This document shows positions 26,301-34,794 of a stretch of DNA of 64,000 nucleotides, one piece after another. Position 1 is the first letter of the stretch, and every line of letters begins with the position of its first letter. The notes beneath the pieces were generated by a model, which was given only the letters and a program-made list of their open reading frames with translations, had not been told where the DNA came from and did no database searches. The stretch covers positions 1 to 64,000 of the forward strand of contig RIAZ01000011.1 of NCBI GenBank assembly GCA_003762615.1. Reading direction: 5' to 3'. Made by a program: the position numbers and the translations under genes. This DNA comes from Muribaculaceae bacterium Isolate-037 (Harlan). Its GTDB lineage: Bacteria > Bacteroidota > Bacteroidia > Bacteroidales > Muribaculaceae.

Positions 26301-28398
26301 ATTGGAGAAACGCCAACAGAACCTACAGGCGAAACTCGCCAACCTGCGCATGAGCATCAACAGCCGCAAGGATGATACGGTCGATTTCCACTCCATGGGA
26401 ATAGACCATATTTTCGTGGACGAGTGCCACATGTTCAAGAACTTAATGTTTCAGACACGCCACACGAGGGTTGCAGGCATCGGAAACACGAAAGGCTCAC
26501 AAAGGGCAGCGAACCTGCTTTTCGCAATTCGTGACATACAGAAGCGGACAGGGCACGATTTGGGTGCGACATTCCTGTCGGGTACTGTCGTAGTCAATGC
26601 CCTTACAGAGCTTTATGTGATGTTCAAGTATCTGCGTCCTGATGAACTGAAACGGCAGAGGATAAGCTGCTTTGACGCATGGGCGGCAATATTCACCAAG
26701 AAATGCGCCGACTACGAGCTGAACGTGACAGGAAACATCAAACGCAAAGAGCGTTTCCGCACCTACATCAAAGTGCCGGAACTCGCCGCTTTCCTGCGTG
26801 AGATAACGGACTACCGCACAGCCGACATGATTAACCTCGATGTGCCGGAGAAGAACGTGCGCTTCCTTTCCCATGCCCCGACCATGGCACAGGAAGAAAT
26901 GATAGGGCGTCTTGTATCATTCGCCAGTTCCGGAAATTGGACGGATCTGGGGCTTGACATTCCCGAACCGGACAATCTCGACAAGGCGAAAATGCTTATC
27001 GCTACCAACGTGGCAAGAAAAATGGCTCTTGACATGAGGCTGCTCGGCGACAAATTCCTTGACGATGAAAACAACAAGGCTTCCATCTGCGCAAGGACGG
27101 TCTATGACTACTATGTGCGCTCAAACGCAAACCGTGGCACACAGTTCGTTTTCAGCGACCTTTCCACCTACAAGCCTAATGAGTGGAACATCTATTGCGA
27201 CATAAAGGAGAAACTGATAATGCTCGGCATCCCTGCAGGTGAGATACAGTTTATCCAGTGCGCCACCACCGAGAGGGCGAGGAAACGGCTGTTTGACGAT
27301 ATGAACACAGGCAGGGTACGTGTGCTTTTCGGCTCTACATCCATGTTGGGTACAGGTGTAAACGCCCAGCAGAGGGCTGTTGCGGTGCATCACCTTGAGA
27401 TACCTTGGCGACCTGCCGACATGGAACAGCGCAACGGTCGGGCGGTACGCAAGGGCAACACCGTGAAGCTGTGGGGAAACAATACCGTGGATGTGGTAAT
27501 CTATGGTACAGAAAAGACACTTGATGCCTACAAGTTCAACCTCTTAAAGAACAAGCAAATGTTTATCAATCAGATAAACAATGGCACGATAGCCGTGCGC
27601 CGCATCGACGAGGACAGCATGGACGAGGACAACGGCATGAACTTTGCGGAGTTCGTGGCAATCCTTTCGGGAAATACCGACCTGCTGAACAAGGCGAAGC
27701 TCGACAATAAAATCATGCAGCTTGAAAAGGAGTTTGCCATATTCAAGAAAGAGCGCGGACGTGCGGAGCGCAAGATTGCGCAGAACGGACAGGACACGGA
27801 AAAAGCGGCATCCTTTATTCAGCGTATGGAAGATGACCTTGAGTATGTGGCATCATACAGCGGCGACAAAATCGCTTCCCTGCTCTCGACCGGCGAGGAC
27901 ACGGCGGAAAAGACAGGCCGTGAGCTTCACAGGATAGCAAAGGCATATCGGGGGAACGCCTATACCGTCATAGGCTCATACATGGGGCTTGACCTCTTGG
28001 TAAAGAGCGAGTACAACCTTGACGGCTCATTTGACCGCAACACTTTCTTTGTCGAGGGCAAAAGCGGTCTGAAATACCGTTACGGAATTTCCGGTGCATT
28101 GCCATTGGGCTTTGCAGACACGGCACTCTATCCGCAGACCACGCTTGACAAACTGCCCTCTATCATAAAGCAGCAGCGTGAGCGCATAGCCAAACTGGAA
28201 AGCGAGCTTCCCACATTACAGGCTATCGTCAGCCGCACATGGGGCAGACAGGATGAACTGACCGCACTCAAACAGGAATGTGACGAGTTGAAAAAGCGGA
28301 TTGACGAGAGTCTTAAGGACAACAGACCGGAACAGGAAGAGGCGGAAACAGACATGCCTCCGATACCCGGCAGAAGAGCGACTGATTACGCTGCCTGA
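23386..28398 (+). CDS. Giant N6-adenine DNA methylase fused to an SNF2-type helicase
   Basis: From ATG 23386 the product has 1670 residues. An open frame reaches further left to 22972, but that part covers repeats and the leader. The N-terminal methylase has motif I FLEPSAGIGGF (127-137) and a catalytic motif NIPF (193-196) in place of NPPY. The middle has a helicase with Walker A GTGKT (846-850), DECH (1012-1015) and motif VI RNGRAVRKG (1349-1357). The C-terminus is a long coiled-coil region. This architecture is typical of conjugative plasmids and transposons, where it may shield incoming DNA from restriction. It is the largest gene in the window and a single-gene unit with its own leader. 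Confidence 0.88.
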   Translation: MRYNKKKALADNVNAIETALAVHSQGRQATDSEKKTLALYSGFGGIKEVLNIGTDKPMPDGMAEPMMRLQELLQKFADGKEAEYKALVDGIKASVLTAFYTPQFIIDTVAAQIHTIFSDNGMRMRSFLEPSAGIGGFLKTAMQGANTYAFEKDPMTGLILSLLNDKTTTVTAGFETIGEQDLQDKGFDVIASNIPFGNFRVFDADMWKKGGIYEQSTKTIHNYFFIKSMELLNEGGILAFVTSRGIADTPGNKFVREYLVNHADLITALRLPDNIFMETGGIEVGTDLLVFQKHTRKTTLSQRERLFVQTAKENGADGIVTEYANKLFAQPKTALATDSRIAMNQFGKYVRKYQWQGEEAMMRQYFSALLKMDFDRFFHKSLFLNDGQDAQGQMSLFDLFGEEITPQPKDRGKRAYTDKVAWWMKDGAMVMFEEQLGNLKMRKSSRYADVAVDFVPMADIEAAKERANDYFPIRETYFELSYKEREKEQEYPELRERLNALYDKFTAKWGLFHDNDNKEFIMLDSLGIEVFTIEMQSGDTIGKADIMREPVAFKKIDAMTVLSPMEALATSLNFYGKVDMPFIARSSDRSETDAINDLKGEIFYNPISGEWENKGKFIAGNVIAKHKEIMSLLQELDGNEKEYAETSLKALEEATPEAIPYEELDINMGERWIDSSLYAAFAKELFKTDTTVMYFDVNDTYVVSLQGYSAVAYHTYSVRNYNGEDLFVHALQDTVPEITKEVYRKGDKVRVPDEEAIQEAATKIQEIRSKFNAWLDSQPIEVRDNLVRAYNERFNCYVRPHYDGSAQTFPGLSFEQFPYDDLYSSQKDAIWMIKQNGGGICWHEVGTGKTMIMCVAAYEMKRLGLVRKPIIIGLKANVHEIADTFRKAYPSAKILYPGKEDFTPANRKEVFSKIQNNNWDCIILTHDQFAKIPQSDETMFEIFSEELQDVERSLEVLEESTMRYRSGRMQSGLEKRQQNLQAKLANLRMSINSRKDDTVDFHSMGIDHIFVDECHMFKNLMFQTRHTRVAGIGNTKGSQRAANLLFAIRDIQKRTGHDLGATFLSGTVVVNALTELYVMFKYLRPDELKRQRISCFDAWAAIFTKKCADYELNVTGNIKRKERFRTYIKVPELAAFLREITDYRTADMINLDVPEKNVRFLSHAPTMAQEEMIGRLVSFASSGNWTDLGLDIPEPDNLDKAKMLIATNVARKMALDMRLLGDKFLDDENNKASICARTVYDYYVRSNANRGTQFVFSDLSTYKPNEWNIYCDIKEKLIMLGIPAGEIQFIQCATTERARKRLFDDMNTGRVRVLFGSTSMLGTGVNAQQRAVAVHHLEIPWRPADMEQRNGRAVRKGNTVKLWGNNTVDVVIYGTEKTLDAYKFNLLKNKQMFINQINNGTIAVRRIDEDSMDEDNGMNFAEFVAILSGNTDLLNKAKLDNKIMQLEKEFAIFKKERGRAERKIAQNGQDTEKAASFIQRMEDDLEYVASYSGDKIASLLSTGEDTAEKTGRELHRIAKAYRGNAYTVIGSYMGLDLLVKSEYNLDGSFDRNTFFVEGKSGLKYRYGISGALPLGFADTALYPQTTLDKLPSIIKQQRERIAKLESELPTLQAIVSRTWGRQDELTALKQECDELKKRIDESLKDNRPEQEEAETDMPPIPGRRATDYAA

Positions 28399-28873
28399 TT
28401 ACAATATAATTTCTGACCTTTCCCTCTGTTTGGTTGTGATAACCGGGCAGAGGGTTTCTTCTGTATAGAAAAAGATTGTCTCGGATGCTTCTCGGACTAT
28501 AACCGGCATACCTATTATACATATCAGATACCCTCTTATCCACTGTCCACCGGTCCCTTTTTTACATAGTGGGAACCACCTGATCCTACTTGCCTTTTGT
28601 ATGTAGAAGCACCTGTTATACTCATCTTTTTAGAGTATCTTTCCTTGAAAGCCGTCCGACCGTGGTTTACGGCGCGAAGTTCGGCATCCGGGAGCGATGT
28701 GCAAGGTCAGGCTTTGTTTCAGCGAGATTTTGCAGCATGGTGAAAAATCATCTTGAAAACCTTGCCTTTCGCCCCTTGACGATGCCATTGTTATGCGCAG
28801 ATAAACCTCTTGCGGAAGGCTTCGGAAGGAAGATTCCAAGATAGGGAAATAAAAATTAAAACAAAATTCAGCG
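28399..28873. promoter_or_regulatory. Non-coding leader module, homologous to the methylase leader
   Basis: Just after the stop, an ACCTTTCCCTCTG...CAGAGGGTTTCTTC inverted repeat (about 28416-28461) looks like a terminator. CCTATTATA and CCTGTTATA motifs follow at about 28511-28522 and 28612-28620. A leftward box (complement of 28675-28682) has TTG 19 bp away. A hairpin has GATTTT (28726-28731) and AAAATC (28744-28749), then the same TCATCTTGAAAACCTTG block, and GGGAAATAAAA before the ATG at 28874. Confidence 0.6.
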
Positions 28874-29068
28874 ATGCGAACAAAAAGAATGACAGCAGAA
28901 CAAGGCAGAAGATGTGGCATCAGCCGCTTCCCAAACTTCCATTGCACTGGCTCAATAAAGGGCATGAAGAAACTCTATTACGGAAATGATGCGCTTCTCG
29001 TAAGGTGTGGGCAGTATGTCTATAATGTGACAAGCGAGCCGTCAATATACAATCAAGCAACAATATAA
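28874..29068 (+). CDS. Small basic protein, 64 aa
   Basis: Starts MRTKRMTAEQGRRCGISRFP and ends VTSEPSIYNQATI. Basic and mixed, with a likely strand pair YGNDALLVRCGQYVYNV near the C-terminus. It lies 13 bp before the next gene and follows a complete leader module. No family recognised; similar tiny proteins are usual in Bacteroidales transfer elements. Confidence 0.55.
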   Translation: MRTKRMTAEQGRRCGISRFPNFHCTGSIKGMKKLYYGNDALLVRCGQYVYNVTSEPSIYNQATI

Positions 29069-29080
29069 TTTCATACGGAC

Positions 29081-29614
29081 ATGAAACAGATAATATGGAC
29101 AAGTGACTATCTTTTAGATGATAAAGCGAGAAAGGAATACGAGAACTCACAGCGTTACCTACTCGATGATGACGATTACAAAGTCAGCGATGCGGAATGG
29201 ACAGAGGTTACCAACGATAATCTGACGGACGAGCGCATGAACCTTGACAAACAGATAGAAGGTGTTGTCATAGCATTTGCCGACCTCGGTTTATGGAACG
29301 GCAGACGGCAAGGGTACAAGATACTCGGACATAACATCAACGGCATATTCAACGTGTCGGAAGATGAAAACGAATGGTATGGTGACGGCTTCAACATCCG
29401 TGGCAGCCTCTCACATCATGACGGCACCCATTATGTACTTTACCGTGTGGCGAAAGACATTGACGAGGCGGAACGTATAGGTGAAATGATTTACAACCGT
29501 GAAATAGACGAAGCCGGCTTCCGCAAAAAAACACGCTCGCTTTATCCGTATGTAGCGGAGATTTATGGGTGGAAAACAGGACGTTTCAGAAGGGCTTTTC
29601 AAAAAGCGGTGTGA
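29081..29614 (+). CDS. Hypothetical protein, 177 aa
   Basis: An acidic, Tyr/Trp-rich protein (MKQIIWTSDYLLDDKARKEY start). A central IEGVVIAFADLGLWNGRRQGYKILG stretch and an HDGTHYVLYRVAKDIDEAERIGEMIY part follow, and the end is basic. I do not recognise a family. It is probably co-transcribed with the 64-aa gene 13 bp upstream and is the last rightward gene before the leftward cargo block. Confidence 0.6.
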   Translation: MKQIIWTSDYLLDDKARKEYENSQRYLLDDDDYKVSDAEWTEVTNDNLTDERMNLDKQIEGVVIAFADLGLWNGRRQGYKILGHNINGIFNVSEDENEWYGDGFNIRGSLSHHDGTHYVLYRVAKDIDEAERIGEMIYNREIDEAGFRKKTRSLYPYVAEIYGWKTGRFRRAFQKAV

Positions 29615-30018
29615 CCGATGACACGCTGATTTCTCCATGAGGGGTTGTAAAAAATTCTTTATGGTGGAACGGCGTGCCGTCCTTTCCCTTTATATCTCCG
29701 TCTGCCATCCGACCTATTTATACGGAATATTCCCTTTTGTGACATAGGCTCCCCGCCCTGTAATAGCGGAATGTCTGTAAATTTCCAGCAAAACATCAGG
29801 AGCGAGGACCGAATGGCCGGCATCACGCTTCTTTCTTTTTTTGCAGGAAATCTTATCGGCAAACATGACACATGCCGTATGCTGACACAAACGGCAAGAG
29901 TCATTCTTCAGTTTGCCTGGCAGACCATCTTATTACCCACCCGTGCCTATGCCTTTCAAGTCGTCCATGCGGCCGATTCCTGTTTTTAGCCAACAGATTT
30001 CATGGTAAGAACTTGCCT
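29615..30018. other. Non-coding region between transfer-accessory genes and cargo
   Basis: CCTTTATA and CCTATTTATA motifs occur near 29688-29724. The right part (29780-30010) resembles a decayed leader: it ends AACTTGCCTTTAG close to the CAT stop but has no start codon or gene after it. It may be what remains of a leader whose gene was displaced when the leftward cargo block was inserted. Confidence 0.35.
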
Positions 30019-30645
30019 TTAGTCAATAGCCACCTTATTTATCTCGGTCTGCAGTATATCGAGGAATTTTGCGGCATGGGCACCGTCCATCTGAGTGTGG
30101 TGGAATTGGAAAGATAAAGTCAACTTTGTTTTGAACCAACTCTTACGGTATCGCCCCCATATCATAAACGGATTGTTGAAGATACCACTATACATCCCCA
30201 CGGCTCCGTCGATTGCATATTGGACCAATGCGGATGTGCCGATCACCATGCTGTCGGTTATATCATGATTCTCGCAAGTCTCCGCCACTTGTTGCGTCAG
30301 ACGGAGATAATTGGCATTGAATTTAGCCACATCCGGAGAATATGGAATGTCGCATGAACTTACTTCTCCGGTCTTGTTGGCAACAATGGTATTGACCGCT
30401 ATCGAATCATAGCGGACAAGTCTGTCGCCCACAGGAAGCATAAAGAACTCTTTTACCTGGCTTGCCGCTTTGCCGATACACCAGCAAAGCAGCATATTGA
30501 ATTTCAAACCGCTTCGTTTACTGATTTTTCGCAATTTGCTGACATCTATGGTACGAAACAATGTAACCATAGGCATTGGGGCTTTCATCCACATTTCAAA
30601 TGCGTATGCGCGGGTTGTCTCCGCAGGATTGACTTCTTGCATCAT
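30019..30645 (-). CDS. CatA-like chloramphenicol O-acetyltransferase family protein
   Basis: The 208 residues cover the CAT fold, slightly shorter than CatA (about 215-220 aa). The catalytic motif HHTQMDG is near residue 182, with the general-base His and the conserved Asp-Gly. Acetyl transfer from acetyl-CoA is expected; drug resistance is possible, but relatives of this branch exist without proven resistance. The strong leftward box TAACTTTG ends only about 11 bp before the annotated ATG (30645), so the mRNA leader would be very short, or a Met a few residues later is the true start. It is the last gene of the leftward cargo set. Confidence 0.8.
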   Translation of the reverse strand: MMQEVNPAETTRAYAFEMWMKAPMPMVTLFRTIDVSKLRKISKRSGLKFNMLLCWCIGKAASQVKEFFMLPVGDRLVRYDSIAVNTIVANKTGEVSSCDIPYSPDVAKFNANYLRLTQQVAETCENHDITDSMVIGTSALVQYAIDGAVGMYSGIFNNPFMIWGRYRKSWFKTKLTLSFQFHHTQMDGAHAAKFLDILQTEINKVAID

Positions 30646-30655
30646 TTTTTTGATG

Positions 30656-30663
30656 CAAAGTTA
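30656..30663 (-). promoter_or_regulatory. -7 box of the CAT promoter
   Basis: TAACTTTG on the complement matches TAnnTTTG and lies just upstream of the CAT start. No clear -33 TTTG is seen at the usual distance. Confidence 0.5.
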
Positions 30664-30701
30664 CGCTGACATTTTTGCATGGGATAGAAGAAAAGAGACA
30701 T

Positions 30702-31484
30702 TCACACAGGATGGGTGAACAAATCGGAATATGGCTCACAATGGTTCAATAGTGATTTGGGTGTGTAGCCACTCATAACCTTGAAGTCCCGGATAAAATG
30801 CGACTGGTCGGTAAAACCGCAGTGGTAAGCTATATAGGCATAATCCCGTGAACCGCATTGCAACATCCTGAGCGATTTTTGAAATCTGACAATCCGGGCA
30901 TATTCCTTCGGATTCATGCCCACCTGTTCACGAAACACACGTTCGTATTGTTTCTTGCTCAGACAAGCGTTGTCGGCAAGGATATTGATTGGAATGGCCG
31001 AGGTGTTCAATAGTTCCCTTATCGAATTGCCTATTCTTTGAATATTCAATGTCGGTTTTACTTTACCCAGCAGCCACCGTTCAAGGATGCCAAGGGATTC
31101 GTCACTACTTTGGCAATCGAATATCTTTGTGGCAATCTCGCTGAGCTGTCGGTTATCAATATCATATCCCGAAATCTCCCGGTTGTAAAAGGCAGATGGC
31201 GGTGTGTCTATGAACATCCCTATAGTATGCGGATAAAACACAGCCACAATCATGTCCAAATTTCCATCCGATTGAATATGTGACGGGAAATTCACTTGCC
31301 CACTTATAGTAAACCTGTTCTGGAGACTATTTAGTTCGGGAACATATAGTGGTGATTTGCGGTGGAATATAATCTGAGGACAACCAATGGGAAATGTCAG
31401 GACACTGAACGGCTCATCGTCCTCCAGCATCCAGTAATAACGTACATACGGGCGTAACTCTTGTTTCGGTTGGATAATCCTCAT
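30702..31484 (-). CDS. AraC-family transcriptional regulator
   Basis: The 260-aa protein ends with two HTH units of the AraC/XylS type: INILADNACLSKKQYERVFREQVGMNPKEYARIVRFQKSL, then DYAYIAYHCGFTDQSHFIRDFKVMSGYTPKSLL. The N-terminal part is a cupin-like sensing domain. It likely controls the neighbouring esterase or CAT gene. The stop lies 57 bp before the CAT start, and the esterase ends 36 bp upstream, so the three leftward genes may form one unit. The ligand is unknown. Confidence 0.88.
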   Translation of the reverse strand: MRIIQPKQELRPYVRYYWMLEDDEPFSVLTFPIGCPQIIFHRKSPLYVPELNSLQNRFTISGQVNFPSHIQSDGNLDMIVAVFYPHTIGMFIDTPPSAFYNREISGYDIDNRQLSEIATKIFDCQSSDESLGILERWLLGKVKPTLNIQRIGNSIRELLNTSAIPINILADNACLSKKQYERVFREQVGMNPKEYARIVRFQKSLRMLQCGSRDYAYIAYHCGFTDQSHFIRDFKVMSGYTPKSLLNHCEPYSDLFTHPV

Positions 31485-31519
31485 GACATACGTGTTTTGT
31501 ATGTGAATACTGTTTCCCT

Positions 31520-32542
31520 TTATTTTGCAGTCTGATCTGAATGTCTGGAGATGAACTCAACAGATTCTTTCACGGAACGGCAGAATGCCGTCGGCTGTCC
31601 GGCAACCGTTATAAACAGATGGACTGATCCGGGAATCAGAACATATTTCAGTTCCACCCCAAGTTGCGTCAGCCTGTCTGCGAAGCCTGCCCCTTGACAC
31701 CGGAGTATGTCTCGTTCAGCCGCCACAAGCAATGTTGGTGGCAGTTTGGCAAGAGCCGAATCAGCCGCTTCTGCAGGAGATACCAACGGATGGTGTGGTT
31801 CTGAGGTATAAGCATCGTTGAAAGCGTTCATTAGTTCACTGTCAAGTCCGAACCCTTTCCCGAATTGTTTCCATGATTCAGAGTCGTCTGCATAAGCTTT
31901 TGTGACAGGATAGAAGGTAATCAGACTGTTGAAAGTATTCTCGGGGAAACTCAGTGCCACGGCTATGGCAAGATTTCCGCCTGAACTGTCTCCACCAACA
32001 GAGATGCTGTCACATTTCCACTCCGTCATCTTGCTTTGAGCAAATTTTATGGCATCAATGCAATCGTTCAAACCTTCGGGAAAAGGATGCTCAGGCGCAA
32101 GCCTGTAATCTACGGCAAGCACAGCAATGCCCTTCTCAGCCATTGCTGCGCAATATCGGGAACAACTGTTTACACTGCCAATCACCCAACCGCCACCGTG
32201 GAAATAGACAAGTAGTGGTATCGTGTCGTTATCATAGCGATCGCTACGGAAGAATGTCAGGTTGTTGCCTATGTCAGTGCGGGTCACTCCAATGGGTAAT
32301 TCAGCTGCCAGGTTTCTTGCATTTCTTACGTTAAAAAGCAAGTCGTCATCGCCGGCAATCGCCTTGCGGATCGCTTCTGTCTGGTATTCCTGAAGTTTGT
32401 CCGGCATATTGGCAAGAAATGAATCGGCTTCAATACGTTCCGTATTCTTGTCGCAGTCGGTATTTGCGGAATATAGTGAGCATGCGCACCATATTACAAG
32501 TGCAACAATAAGCAACCTGTTGAATTTTGACATCAAAAACAT
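31520..32542 (-). CDS. Exported alpha/beta hydrolase (HSL-type esterase)
   Basis: The first ~26 residues are a signal sequence with a hydrophobic core (LLIVALVIWCACSLYS); the Cys near position 19-21 makes a lipoprotein possible. The esterase hallmarks are the oxyanion HGGGW (115-119) and the nucleophile box GDSSGG (184-189, Ser186), followed by a C-terminal PGSVHLF His. This is the hormone-sensitive-lipase family, which hydrolyses small esters. ATG at 32533 (MSKFNRLL) is an alternative start. Substrate unknown; location periplasm or outer membrane is inferred. Confidence 0.85.
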   Translation of the reverse strand: MFLMSKFNRLLIVALVIWCACSLYSANTDCDKNTERIEADSFLANMPDKLQEYQTEAIRKAIAGDDDLLFNVRNARNLAAELPIGVTRTDIGNNLTFFRSDRYDNDTIPLLVYFHGGGWVIGSVNSCSRYCAAMAEKGIAVLAVDYRLAPEHPFPEGLNDCIDAIKFAQSKMTEWKCDSISVGGDSSGGNLAIAVALSFPENTFNSLITFYPVTKAYADDSESWKQFGKGFGLDSELMNAFNDAYTSEPHHPLVSPAEAADSALAKLPPTLLVAAERDILRCQGAGFADRLTQLGVELKYVLIPGSVHLFITVAGQPTAFCRSVKESVEFISRHSDQTAK

Positions 32543-32590
32543 TGATCTAAATGGAATTATCTTTATAGAAAAAAGAGTCCTTTATGTTGT

Positions 32591-33250
32591 CTATACTTCT
32601 TTTGATATATATGGAGGATAATCGTCTTTTGATAATCTTTTTTCCAATGTTTTCGGATTGACATCCCAAAGTGTAGGAAGATACTCATATACAACTTTTC
32701 CTTCATTAAGATAAACACGGATTCTGGAATCAAAAGCTACAGGCTTATATTTATCCTCATCAATAGGATTATCCCTATACAGTAATTGGTTTTCCTGCCA
32801 ACAGAGTTCCTTTCCATCAAAGACGACATCAAATATACCACATACAACTGCATCCATCGTTTGGTTTTGAACTGTCGTGGAAACACAATGCATATACCCT
32901 GTTAATTGATTTGTACTTTTCCTCATTGCCAATTCATAACAAAACACACTTGTACCTGTATAGTCTTTAGCGATGGTAGTTCTCACACCGTTCTCATCTA
33001 AATTAAAAATCTGTTCATGGGTTATGGTAGTGAGATTAAACTTAAAGCCATTTACTGTTCTTTCCAGATTGGAAAACACCATTTGGTCGCTGTATATACC
33101 TTCCAAATTCCCATCTCCAAGTGTATAGACAACCTCATCAGTAGCCAATTTCTTGCCAATAAGGTGATTCTCTAAAAAGTGAATAATTTTATCTTTCATA
33201 TCTAAACAATTATTAGTCTTTCCAGTATTGGAATTGAATTTATTTTCCAT
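32591..33250 (-). CDS. Conserved hypothetical protein, 219 aa
   Basis: No named domain. The pattern HLIGKKLATDEVVYTLGDGNLEG, a middle DYTGTSVFCYELAMRKSTNQLTG, and the end LPTLWDVNPKTLEKRLSKDDYPP suggest a beta-rich, lipocalin-like or heme-nitrobindin-like barrel. The true start may be the Met at residue 18 (MKDKIIHFLENHLIGKK). It precedes the esterase by about 50 bp and follows the DUF3795 gene by 10 bp, so it belongs to the leftward cargo set. It is AT-richer than the transfer genes. Confidence 0.6.
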   Translation of the reverse strand: MENKFNSNTGKTNNCLDMKDKIIHFLENHLIGKKLATDEVVYTLGDGNLEGIYSDQMVFSNLERTVNGFKFNLTTITHEQIFNLDENGVRTTIAKDYTGTSVFCYELAMRKSTNQLTGYMHCVSTTVQNQTMDAVVCGIFDVVFDGKELCWQENQLLYRDNPIDEDKYKPVAFDSRIRVYLNEGKVVYEYLPTLWDVNPKTLEKRLSKDDYPPYISKEV

Positions 33251-33260
33251 ATATTCTACT

Positions 33261-33605
33261 TTACTGCTTTTTTATTGCATGACATTTGCGTAAGGTCATC
33301 TCATCGGCAAATGCCTGTTCACCACGTTCACGGATATAGTTGATACATGCAGGACGGTCTGACCCGAACAAGAGACCTAAAACATTTCCTATAGGATTGG
33401 AGAAGATCCTGCAATCTGTAACATCCTTATCGCACTCAGCACAGGTGTGAAAACCGCAGCCTTTGGCACATGTCCTGATTTTGCACCATGAAGTTTTCTC
33501 ATTAAGGTGGCAACCGGGGCATTGTTCCGTAAGATACTTACGACATGCGCCACAGTACAGCCCGCACGCAGCTATCAGTTGTTTGTTTGCTTCAATCTTT
33601 TTCAC
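33261..33605 (-). CDS. DUF3795 cysteine-rich protein
   Basis: The 114-aa product has the DUF3795 pattern: CGLYCGAC near residue 14, then CPGCHLNEKTSWCKIRTCAKGCGFHTCAECD. In all it has some 13 cysteines, which probably bind zinc or an iron-sulfur cluster. Function unknown. It is the first gene of the leftward set. A leftward TAACTTTG box at the complement of 33869-33876, about 265 bp upstream, could serve it. Confidence 0.8.
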   Translation of the reverse strand: MKKIEANKQLIAACGLYCGACRKYLTEQCPGCHLNEKTSWCKIRTCAKGCGFHTCAECDKDVTDCRIFSNPIGNVLGLLFGSDRPACINYIRERGEQAFADEMTLRKCHAIKKQ

Positions 33606-34263
33606 TACTATTCACATGTGCGCCCCATAGTCCAATAAGGCTGATTATTAAATGCAAAAGCGCGGACCGCAATACCACTTCTAATTTGGAGGTCGTAGGA
33701 AACCTTGCATACAGATGTAGTAATAGCAGCCCACGCTATAGCGTGAGAACCACCATGCCATCTTAGTATGCAATTTGAAAATTTCCTACGTTTCCAAATA
33801 CTTGATGAGCATAACGCTTCTTATCTTTTCGTATGTTTCGGACAAGAGTTGCCTCTATCCGGGTGCAAAGTTACTCATTTTTTGCGGCAATCTCTTATAA
33901 TTTAATGGCTTTCTGCGTTTGGGCTGTAAGATTTTGCCTCACATCGTATTCTCGCACTCCCCAAAATCCAGTTATATGAAATCAGAACACGCTATGTTCT
34001 GAAACACCTCTTCTATATTGTCTTTTTTGTGTTCGTTCGGTTGGCCGGCCTCAGATGATTGTTTTACCGCGAAGTTAAGTCCGTCCGGCAACCGTCAAGG
34101 CCATACCTGTCGGTGACTTCCGAAAATCTTCCTCCTGCGGAGCGTATTTTCGTGTCAGCCTTGCCTTTATGCCTGCCGTTAGCTTCGTGTTTGCAGTAAA
34201 AAATTCCTCTAAGTCCGGAACACACCGGAAGAAAGGGAAAAGTAAACTTAAAAAATATCAGTT
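33606..34263. other. Non-coding region: cargo promoter side and rightward leader module
   Basis: The left part has a 14-bp perfect palindrome CACGCTATAGCGTG (33732-33745) and a leftward box TAACTTTG (complement of 33869-33876). CAGAACA/TGTTCTG form a hairpin (33983-34001), and CCAGTTATA lies nearby. The right part is the leader of the gene at 34264. It has a leftward box TAACTTCG (complement of 34070-34077) with TTG 18 bp away. The clearest copy of the conserved hairpin follows: CGAAAAT (34121-34127) with ATTTTCG (34146-34152) around CTTCCTCC...GGAG. AAAGGGAAAAG precedes the ATG. Confidence 0.6.
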
Positions 34264-34536
34264 ATGGACAACAGACCCAACAAGGAACAGGAACTTGCAA
34301 AACAGGTGGAAATGGCTCTAAACTCCTTCAGCTTCAGCCCCAAACTGTTTGCAGCAGTTATCCCGACAATGCACCGCACGTTACAGCAGTCGCTTTGGCG
34401 GCTCATAAAGGAGTGCATTAAGGTTATCGCTGACGATAAGACAGGACACGATGACCGCAACATGGCGTCACATCTTGAAGCCAAGGAGATGCTTGAATAC
34501 TTAAACAAACATGGACGGCACATTCCGTTCGTATAA
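34264..34536 (+). CDS. Hypothetical helical protein, 90 aa
   Basis: A mostly helical protein (MDNRPNKEQELAKQVEMALN start; QQSLWRLIKECIKVIADDK centre). No family recognised. It is the first of five short rightward genes with small gaps (34264-36001) sharing one leader, a layout usual for plasmid and transposon accessory modules. Confidence 0.6.
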   Translation: MDNRPNKEQELAKQVEMALNSFSFSPKLFAAVIPTMHRTLQQSLWRLIKECIKVIADDKTGHDDRNMASHLEAKEMLEYLNKHGRHIPFV

Positions 34537-34542
34537 AATCTT

Positions 34543-34794
34543 ATGGATATGGAACAGACATTCTATCTACTTACAACCCTCATTGAAATGCAGGACAGCG
34601 TTTCTGACGGACACGCCCCATATCGTTCACTTGACGATGCGATGAAAGCATTTGAAGATGAAATCGCTGATTGCCAAGAAAACTTCAACGTGCAACACGG
34701 TAGCACTCTGATAGACCTGCCACGGTGCAAGGAATGGAGGACAGAGGACGGTTACGGCTATACGGTGACAGTCGAAGAAATGACACTGCTATGA
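34543..34794 (+). CDS. Hypothetical protein, 83 aa
   Basis: Acidic and helical in the first half (SLDDAMKAFEDEIADCQENF) with a short C-terminal strand (GYGYTVTVEEMTLL). Begins 6 bp after the previous stop; ATG at 34549 is an alternative. Its stop overlaps the next start as ATGA, so translation is coupled. No family recognised. Confidence 0.6.
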   Translation: MDMEQTFYLLTTLIEMQDSVSDGHAPYRSLDDAMKAFEDEIADCQENFNVQHGSTLIDLPRCKEWRTEDGYGYTVTVEEMTLL

